Assembly (NCBI RefSeq): GCF_030323265.1
Contig: NZ_CP104992.1
Coordinates: forward strand, 3,013,501 to 3,077,500
Length of the DNA stretch: 64,000 nucleotides
Source: Terrirhizobium terrae
GTDB taxonomy: Bacteria > Pseudomonadota > Alphaproteobacteria > Rhizobiales > Rhizobiaceae
Direction: 5' to 3'
Shown here: in pieces, positions 26,067-34,468 of the stretch
Numbering within the stretch: position 1 is the stretch's first letter
Layout of the letters: every line of letters starts with the position of its first letter
Notes under the pieces: model-generated
Databases searched by the model: none
Seen by the model: only the letters and a program-made list of their open reading frames with translations
What the model was told of the DNA's origin: nothing
Program-made: the position numbers and the translations under genes

Positions 26067-28322
26067 ATGGGACAGATCGTGAATCCGCCCGGCGACGACG
26101 GCGGCGACAATATTCAACCGGTAGACCTGAAGGCAGCGCTCGAAGAGCGTTATCTTGCCTATGCTCTATCCACCATCATGCACCGCGCCCTGCCGGACGT
26201 GCGCGACGGCCTGAAGCCGGTCCACCGCCGCATCGTCTACGCGATGAGCGAGATGGGACTTCGCCCGAACACCGCCTTCCGCAAATGCGCGAAGATCGTC
26301 GGCGAAGTGATGGGTAACTATCACCCGCACGGCGACCAGGCGATCTATGACGCGCTGGCGCGTCTGGCCCAGGATTTCTCGCTGCGATATCCGCTGGTCA
26401 ACGGGCAGGGCAATTTCGGCAATATCGACGGCGATAGTCCCGCCGCGATGCGTTACACCGAAAGCAAGATGACGGCAGTGGCCGAACTCCTGCTCGAAGG
26501 CATCGGCGAGGATGCGGTCGATTTCCGCGATACGTACGACGAATCCAATTCCGAGCCGGTCGTCCTGCCCGGCGCCTTCCCGAACCTGCTCGCCAATGGC
26601 GCTACAGGCATCGCGGTCGGCATGGCGACGTCGATCCCGCCGCATAACGCCCATGAGCTCTGCGACGCAGCACTGCACCTGATCCGGCATCCGGATGCGA
26701 CGGTCGAAAAGCTTGTCGAATTCGTGCCTGGGCCGGACCTGCCGACCGGTGGCATCATCATCGACAGCCGCGAAAGCATTATCGAAAGCTATCGTACCGG
26801 CCGCGGCGGTTTCCGTGTTCGCGCCAAGTGGGAGATCGAGGATCTCGGCCGTGGCGGTTACCAGATCGTCGTCACCGAAATTCCCTATCAGGTCCAGAAG
26901 TCGCGACTGATCGAAAAGATCGCCGAACTGCTGATCGCCCGCAAGCTGCCGCTGCTCGACGATATCCGTGACGAATCCGCCGAAGACGTCCGCGTCGTCA
27001 TCGTGCCGAAGAGCCGTACGGTCGATGCGACGCTGCTGATGGAATCGATGTTCAAGCTGACCGAGCTTGAAAGCCGCATTCCGCTCAACATGAACGTCCT
27101 GTCCATGGGCCGCGTGCCCAAGGTCATGGCGCTCAACGAAGTGCTGGTCGAATGGCTGGCGCATCGCAAGGACGTTCTCGTCCGCCGCTCGCGTCATCGT
27201 TTGGCCGCCATCGACCGTCGCCTGGAAATCCTCGGCGGCCTGCTGATCGCCTATCTCAATATCGACGAGGTGATCCGCATCATCCGCGAAGAGGATGAGC
27301 CGAAGCAGGTTATGGTGGAGCGCTGGTCGCTCACCGATCTCCAGGTGGAATCGATCCTCAACATGCGGCTGCGCAATTTGCGCAAGCTCGAGGAATTCGA
27401 GATCCGCACCGAGCACGATAATCTGACCAAGGAAAAGGCCGACATCGAAGCGCTGCTCGCGTCCGACGACAAGCAGTGGCGGATGATCGAGGTCGAGATC
27501 CAGGACGTCAAGAAGACCTATGCCAAGGCGACCGAGCTCGGCCGCCGCCGCACCCAGTTTGCCGAAGCGCCGGAAGCGGATTTGGAAGCCATCCAGCAGG
27601 CGATGATCGAGAAGGAACCGATCACGGTCGTCATCTCGCAGAAGGGCTGGATCCGTGCGCTGAAGGGCCATGTCGCCGACACGTCGGGGCTCACCTTCAA
27701 GGAAGGCGACGGCCTGAAGCTCGCCTTCCCGGCGCAGACGACCGACAAGCTGCTGCTCGTCACGACCGGCGGCAAGGCCTACACGCTCGGCGCCGACAAG
27801 CTGCCGGGCGGCCGCGGCCATGGCGAGCCCGTCCGCATCATGGTGGACATGGAGAACGACCAGGACATCCTGACCGCCTTCGTTCACGATGCGAGCCGTA
27901 AGATGATTGTCTCCTCGACGGCCGGTTACGGCTTCATCGTCGCGGAAAGCGAGATGATCGCCAATACCCGCAAGGGCAAGCAGGTGATGAACGTGTCGAT
28001 GCCGGACGAGGCAAAGCTCGTGGTGCCGGTCTCCGGCGATCACGTCGCGATCGTCGGCGAAAACCGCAAGATGCTTGTCTTCCCGCTTGAGCAACTGCCG
28101 GAAATGACCCGCGGCAAAGGCGTGCGCCTGCAGCGCTACAAGGATGGCGGCATTTCCGACATTAAGTGCTTCGCCATGGAGACCGGGCTTTCCTGGGAAG
28201 ACAGCGCCGGCCGTGCGTTCAACCGCACCAAGGACGAGTTGCTGGAATGGATGGGCGATCGCGCCGCCGCCGGCCGCACGGTTCCGAAGGGCTTTCCGAG
28301 AAGCGGCAAGTTTGCCGGCTGA
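26067..28322 (+). CDS. parC: DNA topoisomerase IV subunit A
   Basis: Decatenating type IIA topoisomerase subunit, 751 residues. The breakage-reunion domain holds the active-site Tyr130 in AAMRYTE, DVRDGLKPVHRRIVYAM near 44-60, and NYHPHGDQAIYDAL near 84-97. The C-terminal beta-pinwheel blades follow (KGWIRALKGH, VTTGGKAYTL). In the quinolone pocket Gln91 stands where E. coli ParC has Ser80, and Asp95 where it has Glu84. The start ATG 26067 is convincing. It is distinguished from GyrA by length and the lack of the GyrA-box. Confidence 0.94.
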   Translation: MGQIVNPPGDDGGDNIQPVDLKAALEERYLAYALSTIMHRALPDVRDGLKPVHRRIVYAMSEMGLRPNTAFRKCAKIVGEVMGNYHPHGDQAIYDALARLAQDFSLRYPLVNGQGNFGNIDGDSPAAMRYTESKMTAVAELLLEGIGEDAVDFRDTYDESNSEPVVLPGAFPNLLANGATGIAVGMATSIPPHNAHELCDAALHLIRHPDATVEKLVEFVPGPDLPTGGIIIDSRESIIESYRTGRGGFRVRAKWEIEDLGRGGYQIVVTEIPYQVQKSRLIEKIAELLIARKLPLLDDIRDESAEDVRVVIVPKSRTVDATLLMESMFKLTELESRIPLNMNVLSMGRVPKVMALNEVLVEWLAHRKDVLVRRSRHRLAAIDRRLEILGGLLIAYLNIDEVIRIIREEDEPKQVMVERWSLTDLQVESILNMRLRNLRKLEEFEIRTEHDNLTKEKADIEALLASDDKQWRMIEVEIQDVKKTYAKATELGRRRTQFAEAPEADLEAIQQAMIEKEPITVVISQKGWIRALKGHVADTSGLTFKEGDGLKLAFPAQTTDKLLLVTTGGKAYTLGADKLPGGRGHGEPVRIMVDMENDQDILTAFVHDASRKMIVSSTAGYGFIVAESEMIANTRKGKQVMNVSMPDEAKLVVPVSGDHVAIVGENRKMLVFPLEQLPEMTRGKGVRLQRYKDGGISDIKCFAMETGLSWEDSAGRAFNRTKDELLEWMGDRAAAGRTVPKGFPRSGKFAG

Positions 28323-28334
28323 CCTCGGACGAGG

Positions 28335-28571
28335 TCAGATTCTGGCTAGCTGCTTGAGCGCGGCGTAATAATTCCTCATCGCTGTACCGGCGATGAGGCT
28401 TTCCCGCTCTCGCTCATCATTGCCGCGTGGTTCGATGAACTCGATATGTTCAGAATCCGAGCGGATCTCGACCAGATCGCCCTCTTTCCATCCGACTTTA
28501 TCGAGATGCTTCTCCGGCAGGATGATGCCGTAGCCATTACCGATCTTCTGGATGCTGACCTTCTCACTCAT
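28335..28571 (-). CDS. AbrB/MazE-type antitoxin (SpoVT-AbrB domain), no toxin adjacent
   Basis: 78-residue DNA-binding protein with a swapped-hairpin AbrB domain: VSIQKIGNGYGIILPEKHLD at residues 5-24, then WKEGDLVEIRSDSEHIEFIE. The C-terminal tail (ESLIAGTAMRNYYAALKQLA) would normally hold the toxin. ATG 28571 is preferred to 28607 because the extra residues are not domain-like and an inverted repeat lies there. The neighbours are parC and a DMT permease, so the toxin is missing or lies elsewhere. A solo regulator role is possible. Confidence 0.78.
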   Translation of the reverse strand: MSEKVSIQKIGNGYGIILPEKHLDKVGWKEGDLVEIRSDSEHIEFIEPRGNDERERESLIAGTAMRNYYAALKQLARI

Positions 28572-28592
28572 CGCCGTCCTCCAACGATAGAG

Positions 28593-28607
28593 GTGATAAG
28601 GTATCAC
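28593..28607. promoter_or_regulatory. Palindromic operator upstream of the AbrB-type antitoxin
   Basis: GTGATA, AGG, TATCAC: a perfect 6-base inverted repeat with a 3-base spacer, about 22 bases before the antitoxin start. Self-repression through such a site is normal for MazE/AbrB antitoxins, so autoregulation is inferred. Confidence 0.55.
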
Positions 28608-28631
28608 ATCCGAGGATTGAGATATACGGAC

Positions 28632-29515
28632 TCAGCCGGACTGTACGGTTATCGATTCGGTGCGGCCTCGTGCTCGCATCTGCCACAGGGCATGGCCGAT
28701 CAGAGCGAGGACCAGCACCGCGCCGCCGAGGAGGACGCTGATGTGGATTTCTTCACCGAAGATCATCCACATCCAGATCGGCGCGAGCACGGTCTCCAAC
28801 AGGTAGAACATCCCGACCTCGGGGCCGGACAGGTACTTGGGACCGGTCGCAAGGCACCAGAAGGCAAGCGGCAGCACGACAAGCCCGTCCAGCAGCACCC
28901 ATTGCGGGAGGGGACGGTCGACAGCCCGCCCGGTGCCATCATCGCAAAGCCGACGAGGCCCGGGATGATGGTCGCAGCCAGCGGCACAAGGCCAAGATTG
29001 ACGCGGCTCTTGCGACCGATGGTGATTGCGCCTGCCAGCAACACGGCGGTTGCGATGGCGGACAGGTTGCCCAGCAACTCGCCGGCGGCCAGACCGCCGG
29101 AGACGATCAGGCCGACACCGAACACCATCAGCAGCATCGTAATCCCCGTTGATCGGGATAGACGCTCCTTCAGCATCAACCAGCCGAACAGTGCCGCGAA
29201 CATCGGCGTGAAGGCGACGATGAAGACGACATTCGCTGTCGCAGTGTTGAAGACGCCGCCGAGGAAGGTGATTGTCGAGAGGCCGTAGAACAGGCCGGCG
29301 ACAAGGCCCGCCTTGCCGGGTCTGAGCGCCGGATTGCGCGGGTGAATGCGATGGATCGCCAGCCAGACGATCGCCCCGAGGATGAAGGTGGACAGGCTGC
29401 GCAGCGCCAGCGTTTCCCACAATTCACCACCGCCGAGCCGGACGAGCGGCACGTCGAAGGACAGTGCCAGGCCGCCGATCGTCGCGAGCAATAGCCCCTT
29501 CTTGTGATCACTCAT
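28632..29515 (-). CDS. DMT superfamily (EamA) permease (one-base frameshift)
   Basis: Ten-helix drug/metabolite transporter, 294 residues after correction. Two EamA repeats: LATIGGLALSFDVPLVRLGG at the N-terminus with GLFYGLSTITFLGGVFNTAT, and LLDGLVVLPLAFWCLATGPK with PIWMWMIFGEEI in the C-terminal half. The frame breaks at the GGGG run 28910-28913; adding one base gives STVPLPQWVLLDG and a normal length. Start ATG 29515 overlaps the bpt stop by 8 bases, so bpt and this gene are co-transcribed. Substrate unknown. Confidence 0.8.
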
Positions 29516-30290
29516 CAAGCATGGCTGCAATGGGATTGGGATGCGGAACGGAACGTTCCCAGCCTCGCGCCGTCAGTTGCTCCTGCGGCTGGTAGCGGGT
29601 CTTGTAGTCCATCTTGGGCGATCCCTTCACCCAATAGCCGAGATAGACATGCGGGAGCCCGAGAGATCTCGTTCTATTGATATGGTCCAATATCATAAAG
29701 GTGCCGAGCGAGCGCTTTTCCAGCTTCGGATTGAAGAAGGAATAGACCATCGAGAGCCCATCGCTCATCATATCGGTGAGGGCGACGGCAATCAGCTCGC
29801 CCTTCGGCTGGTCGCTGATCCCGGAACCCGGTACGCGCATACGGTATTCGATCAGTCGGGTATTCACATGGGTATCTTCCACCATGATCGCGTAGTCGAG
29901 CGCCGACATATCCGACATGCCACCATGCTGGTGGCGGTCGTCCAGGTAGCGACGGAAAAGGCCGAATTGTTCTGTCGAAGGCTGCGCGGGCTGTATGGTG
30001 GAGACGATGTCCCGATTTCCGGCGATCACGCGCTTCATCGATTTCGTCGGCTCGAACTCGTTGGCGAGGATGCGAACGGAAACGCAGGCGCGGCAGGCCT
30101 CACAAGCAGGACGGTAGGCGATGTTCTGCGAACGCCTGAAACCGCCCTGGGTCAAAAGGTCGTTCATCTCGGCGGCTCGCGGCCCGACCAGATGAGTGAA
30201 CACCTTGCGTTCCATCTCACCCGAAAGATAGGGACAAACTGCCGGTGCCGTCAGATAGAACTGCGGTGATGGCGTCGTCTGGGTATTCAT
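29508..30290 (-). CDS. bpt: Aspartate/glutamate leucyltransferase (bacterial protein transferase)
   Basis: N-end-rule enzyme that adds leucine from Leu-tRNA to proteins with N-terminal Asp or Glu, marking them for ClpS/ClpAP. 260 residues of the Ate1/Bpt family: PCPYLSGEMERKVF-type AVCPYLSGEMERKVFTHLVG near residue 16-35, Cys-rich YRPACEACRACVSVRI near 58-73, and SLGTFMILDHINRTRSLGLP with YLGYWVKGSPKMDYKTRYQP near 195-230. ATG 30290 gives the standard N-terminus MNTQTTPSPQFYLT; the frame opens at 30344. Bpt specificity is assumed from the group. Confidence 0.9.
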   Translation of the reverse strand: MNTQTTPSPQFYLTAPAVCPYLSGEMERKVFTHLVGPRAAEMNDLLTQGGFRRSQNIAYRPACEACRACVSVRILANEFEPTKSMKRVIAGNRDIVSTIQPAQPSTEQFGLFRRYLDDRHQHGGMSDMSALDYAIMVEDTHVNTRLIEYRMRVPGSGISDQPKGELIAVALTDMMSDGLSMVYSFFNPKLEKRSLGTFMILDHINRTRSLGLPHVYLGYWVKGSPKMDYKTRYQPQEQLTARGWERSVPHPNPIAAMLDE

Positions 30291-30438
30291 CGAGTAGCGG
30301 CCGATCCCGTCATCGTTGTGATATTTTGCAATACCATGGCGCATCTATGGAAAACGTCAACCATATGCGCGAAGCGCCCGTCCTGAGAGGCGCTTCGCGG
30401 CCAACAAAGCTGTGTGTTGCGACAAATTGGTGCCGCAA

Positions 30439-30897
30439 TCATCCTGTGCGGACGATGACGGTTCCGAGCAGCATATCATGTACAAGCCGCGACCGCTCGG
30501 TGAACAGGCCGACGAGCAGGATGAGCGGCGTCAGGAACGAATTGATCACCCAAAACAGCACCGTATGCACCATGGCGGTCATGAAATCCATGCGCCGCCC
30601 GTCCGTCCGCATCAGGGTGATACCCATGGCGCGCATGCCGGGAGAAGCCTGCGAAGGTCCGCCAAGCGTCATGCCAAAGTAAAGAAGCGCCACGATGACG
30701 AAGAGCGCCGGATAGAGCATGAAGCCGAGGCCAAGTGTCAGGATGCCGAGAAAGAACACGATCACCGCTGCCGGAATGCACAGCAGCAGCACGATCAGAT
30801 AGTCCAGGATGAAGGCGAAGACGCGACGCGAAAGAACGCCGCTATAGGCGCGCCAGTCCTCCGGTGCGGTATAGGTCGGGTTCGGGTCGATGCTCAT
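30439..30897 (-). CDS. RDD family membrane protein
   Basis: 152-residue membrane protein with the RDD signature: YSGVLSRRVFAFILDYLIVL near residues 18-37, hydrophobic helices, and SPGMRAMGITLMRTDGRRMD near 84-103, ending SRLVHDMLLGTVIV. ATG 30897 (MSIDPNPTYTAPEDW) is preferred over 30993 since the longer form overlaps a non-conserved Arg/Ser-rich stretch. RDD proteins may be transporters (Na+/H+ antiport shown in a few). It lies 64 bases downstream of hemB. Confidence 0.85.
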   Translation of the reverse strand: MSIDPNPTYTAPEDWRAYSGVLSRRVFAFILDYLIVLLLCIPAAVIVFFLGILTLGLGFMLYPALFVIVALLYFGMTLGGPSQASPGMRAMGITLMRTDGRRMDFMTAMVHTVLFWVINSFLTPLILLVGLFTERSRLVHDMLLGTVIVRTG

Positions 30898-30961
30898 CGG
30901 CTCAAGTTCTCCTGCTTCTCTGTAAGGATATGGTGAAGAGAAGCAGGATCCACAAGCCTCG

Positions 30962-31972
30962 TCAGCCCTTGGCGAGCTTCTTGGCCGCCTCAACTGCGAA
31001 ATAGGTGAGAATGCCGTCGCAGCCGGCGCGCTTGAAGCAGAGCAGCGTCTCCATCATGATCCGCTCGCCATCGATCCAGCCGTTCATGGCCGCCGCCTTG
31101 ATCTGCGAATATTCGCCCGAGACCTGATAAGCATAGGTGGGCAGGCCAAAAGCCTCCTTCACGCGCCAACAGATATCGAGATAGGCGATGCCCGGCTTCA
31201 CCATCATCATGTCGGCGCCTTCCTCGACATCGAGCGCTGCATCGCGCAGCGCTTCGGTGCCGTTGGCCGGCGAGACGTAATAGGTGTTCTTGTCGCCCTT
31301 CAGGAGGCCGCTTGTGTTTATCGCCTCGCGATAAGGGCCGTAATAGCCGGACGAAAACTTCGTTGCATAAGACATGATGCCGACATCCTGGTGGCCGGCG
31401 GCGTCGAGCCCGCGGCGGATCGCGCCGATCCTGCCATCCATCATTTCCGACGGAGCGATGATATCGGCGCCCGCATCCGCCTGCAGGATCGCGGCTCGGA
31501 CCACCTGATCGACCGTCTCGTCATTGACGATGATGCCGTCGCGCAGAATGCCGTCATGGCCATGGCTGGTGAACGGGTCGAGCGCCACGTCGGTGATGAC
31601 GCCGATATTGGGCACGGCCTTCTTGATCGCGGCCGTCGCTTTGTTGATCAGGTTGTCAGCGACGAGGCTCTGGGAACCGGTGACGTCGCGAAGCTCCATC
31701 TCGATATCGGGGAAGGTGGCGATCGCCGGTATGCCGAGATCGGCCGCTTCCTTGACCGCCTCGACAGCCTTGTCGATGCTCATCCGGTTGACGCCGGGCA
31801 TGGCCTTGATCGGGTCGACGATGCCGTTGCCCGGCACGATGAAGATCGGCCAGATGAAGTCGTCCGCCGTCAGCCGGTTTTCCTGTACCATGCGACGGGT
31901 CCAGTCGGCCTTGCGATTGCGGCGCATGCGGCGGTGGCCGGTGACTTCATCGACGATATGGGTCTTGTCCAT
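30962..31972 (-). CDS. hemB: Delta-aminolevulinic acid dehydratase (porphobilinogen synthase)
   Basis: Joins two 5-aminolevulinate molecules to porphobilinogen in haem and corrinoid synthesis. 336 residues. Catalytic lysines are in SYATKFSSGYYGPYREA (near residue 205) and MVKPGIAYLD (near 257); PSEMMDGRIGAIR and DVALDPFTSHGHDG are conserved. The latter, Asp-rich instead of Cys-rich, suggests the Mg2+-dependent rather than the Zn2+ type. ATG 31972 (MDKTHIVDEVTG) is chosen over 32014. Confidence 0.95.
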   Translation of the reverse strand: MDKTHIVDEVTGHRRMRRNRKADWTRRMVQENRLTADDFIWPIFIVPGNGIVDPIKAMPGVNRMSIDKAVEAVKEAADLGIPAIATFPDIEMELRDVTGSQSLVADNLINKATAAIKKAVPNIGVITDVALDPFTSHGHDGILRDGIIVNDETVDQVVRAAILQADAGADIIAPSEMMDGRIGAIRRGLDAAGHQDVGIMSYATKFSSGYYGPYREAINTSGLLKGDKNTYYVSPANGTEALRDAALDVEEGADMMMVKPGIAYLDICWRVKEAFGLPTYAYQVSGEYSQIKAAAMNGWIDGERIMMETLLCFKRAGCDGILTYFAVEAAKKLAKG

Positions 31973-32104
31973 GGCGGATACTCCAATATTTCGTGTTGGT
32001 CGGGTCATTAGCACGCGACAAGTTGTTTATGAATGACCCAAGGCCTGCATTGCAGCCATGCGTTCCGCTGGCGGCTCGCGAGCAGCACATATAGGATCTC
32101 CGTC

Positions 32105-32542
32105 ATGGAACCTGATTCACCCTCGGCGCCCAGGCGCTCGCTGACTGAGATCCTCTTCGTCCTCTTTCTGAGGATGATCGCCGTCACATGCTTCTGGTTC
32201 GGCTTGCAATATTGGGCGATGCTGGTCGGCTATTCGCTAGACGGGCGAGCCCGCTTCGATCTCCTGAACCTTCCCTGGCGCGTCACCGCACCCGCGTTGG
32301 CCGTACTTTTCCCGGTCGCGTCACTTGGGCTCTGGCTGGTGACGTCATGGGGCGCGGTGCTCTGGGCGATCGCCGCAATCATCCAGATTCTGATGTATGT
32401 CGTCTGGCCTGATCTGTTCGGACACAACCGGCTTGTGCCGATTTTGCATATGCTGGTGGCGAGCCTTTACATCGTTTTCAGGCTGTCCCTATGGCTTGAG
32501 GAGCGCCGCAAGGAGGAGCGGATAAGGATTGATTTACCATGA
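32105..32542 (+). CDS. DUF6163 family four-helix membrane protein
   Basis: 145-residue inner-membrane protein with four hydrophobic segments: FVLFLRMIAVTCFWFGLQYW, a central ALAVLFPVASLGLWLVTSW, AIAAIIQILMYVVWP and ILHMLVASLYIVFRLSLWL. ATG 32105 (MEPDSPSAPRRSLTEIL) is preferred to 32033 because the added residues are polar and not membrane-like. It sits between hemB (divergent) and ldtR in the same direction. The family is widespread in Rhizobiales and has no known function. Confidence 0.75.
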   Translation: MEPDSPSAPRRSLTEILFVLFLRMIAVTCFWFGLQYWAMLVGYSLDGRARFDLLNLPWRVTAPALAVLFPVASLGLWLVTSWGAVLWAIAAIIQILMYVVWPDLFGHNRLVPILHMLVASLYIVFRLSLWLEERRKEERIRIDLP

Positions 32543-32772
32543 CGTTAAAGGCTTTTGCCCCGAAATTGACGCGAAAAATCACCGTAAGTAATTGATTTTT
32601 ATGGGTCGTATTCGATGATGGGAGAGAGCGGTCCACAGGTCGGGCAAAAGCGAAAATGCAGGTAGGTATTTGTTAAGCAAGTGTTTTAAGTCGAATTTTA
32701 TGCGCATTCGATAGGGTCTGTCTCAAGGCGGGAAGAAACAAACACACCGCCAAACAAAACAGTGAGGCAGTC

Positions 32773-33288
32773 ATGATGAATACGAAGCTCAAGCCGCAGG
32801 CACCGGCAATCGCAGACCAGCAGGAAGACACGATCCGCGGTCTCTACATGGAATCCCTGCACCTGGTGGAACGTCTCCACCGCCGCCTTCTCGACGTTAT
32901 CAAGGACGAGTTCGACCGCCAGGGGCGCGACGACGTCAATGCCGTCCAGGCACTTCTTCTCTTCAATATCGGCAATTCCGAACTGACCGCCGGCGAACTT
33001 CGCTCCCGCGGTTACTACCTCGGCTCCAACGTTTCCTACAACGTCAAGAAGCTGGTCGACCTGGGCTTCATCAACCATGCCCGTTCGCGCATCGATCGTC
33101 GCTCGGTTCGTATCAGCCTGACCAAGGAAGGCCAGGAAATCGCCGAGACCGTTTCGAAGCTCTATGAGCGCCACATCGGTTCGATCGAAAAGGTCGGCGG
33201 CATCGGCGAAGGCGAGTTCTCCCAGATGAACAAGCTGCTGCAGCGTCTCGATCGCTTCTGGAACGACTCGATCGCCTACCGGATGTAA
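32773..33288 (+). CDS. ldtR: LdtR-type MarR family transcriptional regulator
   Basis: Winged-helix MarR regulator, 171 residues. HTH region: LTAGELRSRGYYLGSNVSYN near 75-94, wing DRRSVRISLTKEGQE. Residues such as GLYMESLHLVERLHRRLLDV match the LdtR group described from Liberibacter and Sinorhizobium, where it controls an L,D-transpeptidase (ldtP) and osmotic tolerance. A matching L,D-transpeptidase gene lies about 4.2 kb downstream. Two tandem ATG codons at 32773 make the exact start uncertain by one residue. The 230-base upstream region is AT-rich and probably carries the promoter. Confidence 0.85.
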   Translation: MMNTKLKPQAPAIADQQEDTIRGLYMESLHLVERLHRRLLDVIKDEFDRQGRDDVNAVQALLLFNIGNSELTAGELRSRGYYLGSNVSYNVKKLVDLGFINHARSRIDRRSVRISLTKEGQEIAETVSKLYERHIGSIEKVGGIGEGEFSQMNKLLQRLDRFWNDSIAYRM

Positions 33289-33308
33289 TCCCTGAAGTGA
33301 CGGCATGA

Positions 33309-33328
33309 GCCCCTGAGCCACCAGGGGC
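33309..33328 (+). terminator. Hairpin after ldtR
   Basis: GCCCCTG (33309-33315) pairs with CAGGGGC (33322-33328) across a 6-base loop, 20 bases after the ldtR stop. There is no T run, so termination is only probable. Confidence 0.45.
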
Positions 33329-33400
33329 GGGCGACACTTCATTTCCTCCAGTCAATGCAGTGACGCGTGAGATCGTAGCGGAACGCAGAAATGCGGGCCG

Positions 33401-33640
33401 CTACGCTCGTTTGCGTTGCGGCGATAGCGATGAAGCGATCAGCCGCCGACGGCCTTGATCTCGCGTCAGGTCAACGATGACTTCCTGCCAAGCGCTTGGA
33501 CGGTATCCCCGAACCTTCTCCGGCCATTCGCAGATGCCGTCCCTGTTGACGTAGCCCACCCATTGCGCACTGGCCAAGTGGTTGAACATCAGGAAAACCA
33601 GCCTGTCAGGCGGAAGTGTCGATACTGGATTCCATTTCAT
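33401..33640 (-). CDS. Small hypothetical protein (DUF551-like pattern)
   Basis: 79-residue protein starting MKWNPVSTLPPDRLVFLMFN and containing WVGYVNRDGICEWPEKVRGY; the Trp-Asn-Pro start with LPPD resembles small DUF551-like proteins. GGGGGAA precedes the start codon at 33640. The Arg/Lys-rich last 17 residues look less constrained. It stands alone between ldtR and the ECF operon, both on the opposite strand. Function unknown. Confidence 0.5.
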   Translation of the reverse strand: MKWNPVSTLPPDRLVFLMFNHLASAQWVGYVNRDGICEWPEKVRGYRPSAWQEVIVDLTRDQGRRRLIASSLSPQRKRA

Positions 33641-33883
33641 AAGTTCCCCCGCGTTTATATTTGAAGCGCGAAGGATAATCCGGACAGCTTGCTTGAAACT
33701 GTCGATTCAAATCGCCCATTGCGTGCGCGATATACGTCAAGAAATACTCGGAAAGAGTGTGGTCCTGTTGCCAAATATCCTTTCTGCCGTAGAAAAAGCG
33801 TACTCGCCGAACCAAAGGGCTGAGCTAATCCTGATCGGCACGCCTTTTGCTTTGCGTTACCCACCAAATTTAAGGGGTGACAC

Positions 33884-34453
33884 ATGCAACAAACTCTCGC
33901 CAAGCCGGAAGGCAATACGCTCTTCCCGATCGTTCTCTCCATCGTCGCGGCGGCGGCCACCGGCGTGCTCTGGGCCTATGCCAATCCGATCCAGCTCGTT
34001 CCGGGTGTGATCCAGTGGCGCATCTTCGCATTTCTTCCGCCGCTCGTCGGCATCATGCTCGGCTGGAAGAGCGGTTTCATCTGCGGCTATCTCGGTACCA
34101 TCGTCTGGTCGCTGCTCGCCGGCACCTTTATTCCCGCCCATTCGCTGATCATCGATGGCTTCATGGTTGGCCTCACCGGTCTCATCCCGGGTCTGCTTTT
34201 CGACCCGGCCAAAACCACTTTCGACCGCCCGACGCTGATTAAAATTGCGGCAGCCTGCCTGATTGTTGGCCTTGTCATGGTCGTTGCAGTTTCGGCGAGC
34301 CTTGCCTATCTCGGCATCTTCCCGTTCTGGTGGGCTGTCGGCTATCTCGGCCTGTCGGATATCGTACCGATGCTGATCGGAACGCCGCTTCTGGTCGTTC
34401 CCGCGCTGAAGATCCTCAAGAGCGCCCATCCGGCCGGTTTTACCCGCTTCTAA
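33884..34453 (+). CDS. ECF transporter substrate-binding S component
   Basis: 189-residue, six-helix integral membrane protein of energy-coupling-factor transporters. Segments: LSIVAAAATGVLWAYANPIQ, FLPPLVGIMLGWKSGFICGY, a GTIVWSLLAGTFIPAHSLII stretch, GFMVGLTGLIPGLLF and a C-terminal pair. The helix 1 region and GWKSGFICGYLGTI suit an S component. AAGGGG precedes ATG 33884. It is followed directly by the double ATPase and T component. It does not clearly match a known vitamin group (BioY, ThiT, QueT), so the substrate is unknown. Confidence 0.78.
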   Translation: MQQTLAKPEGNTLFPIVLSIVAAAATGVLWAYANPIQLVPGVIQWRIFAFLPPLVGIMLGWKSGFICGYLGTIVWSLLAGTFIPAHSLIIDGFMVGLTGLIPGLLFDPAKTTFDRPTLIKIAAACLIVGLVMVVAVSASLAYLGIFPFWWAVGYLGLSDIVPMLIGTPLLVVPALKILKSAHPAGFTRF

Positions 34454-34468
34454 GGACTTCGCAGTTTC

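Noticed and set aside
26166..28094. 642-codon antisense frame opposite parC
   Set aside because: parC has intact catalytic motifs; the antisense frame is a codon-bias artefact.
33800..33850. TPP riboswitch-like words (GGGCTGAG, CCTGAT) before the ECF S gene
   Set aside because: The conserved distal core of the TPP element is missing and the spacing is wrong; a chance match.
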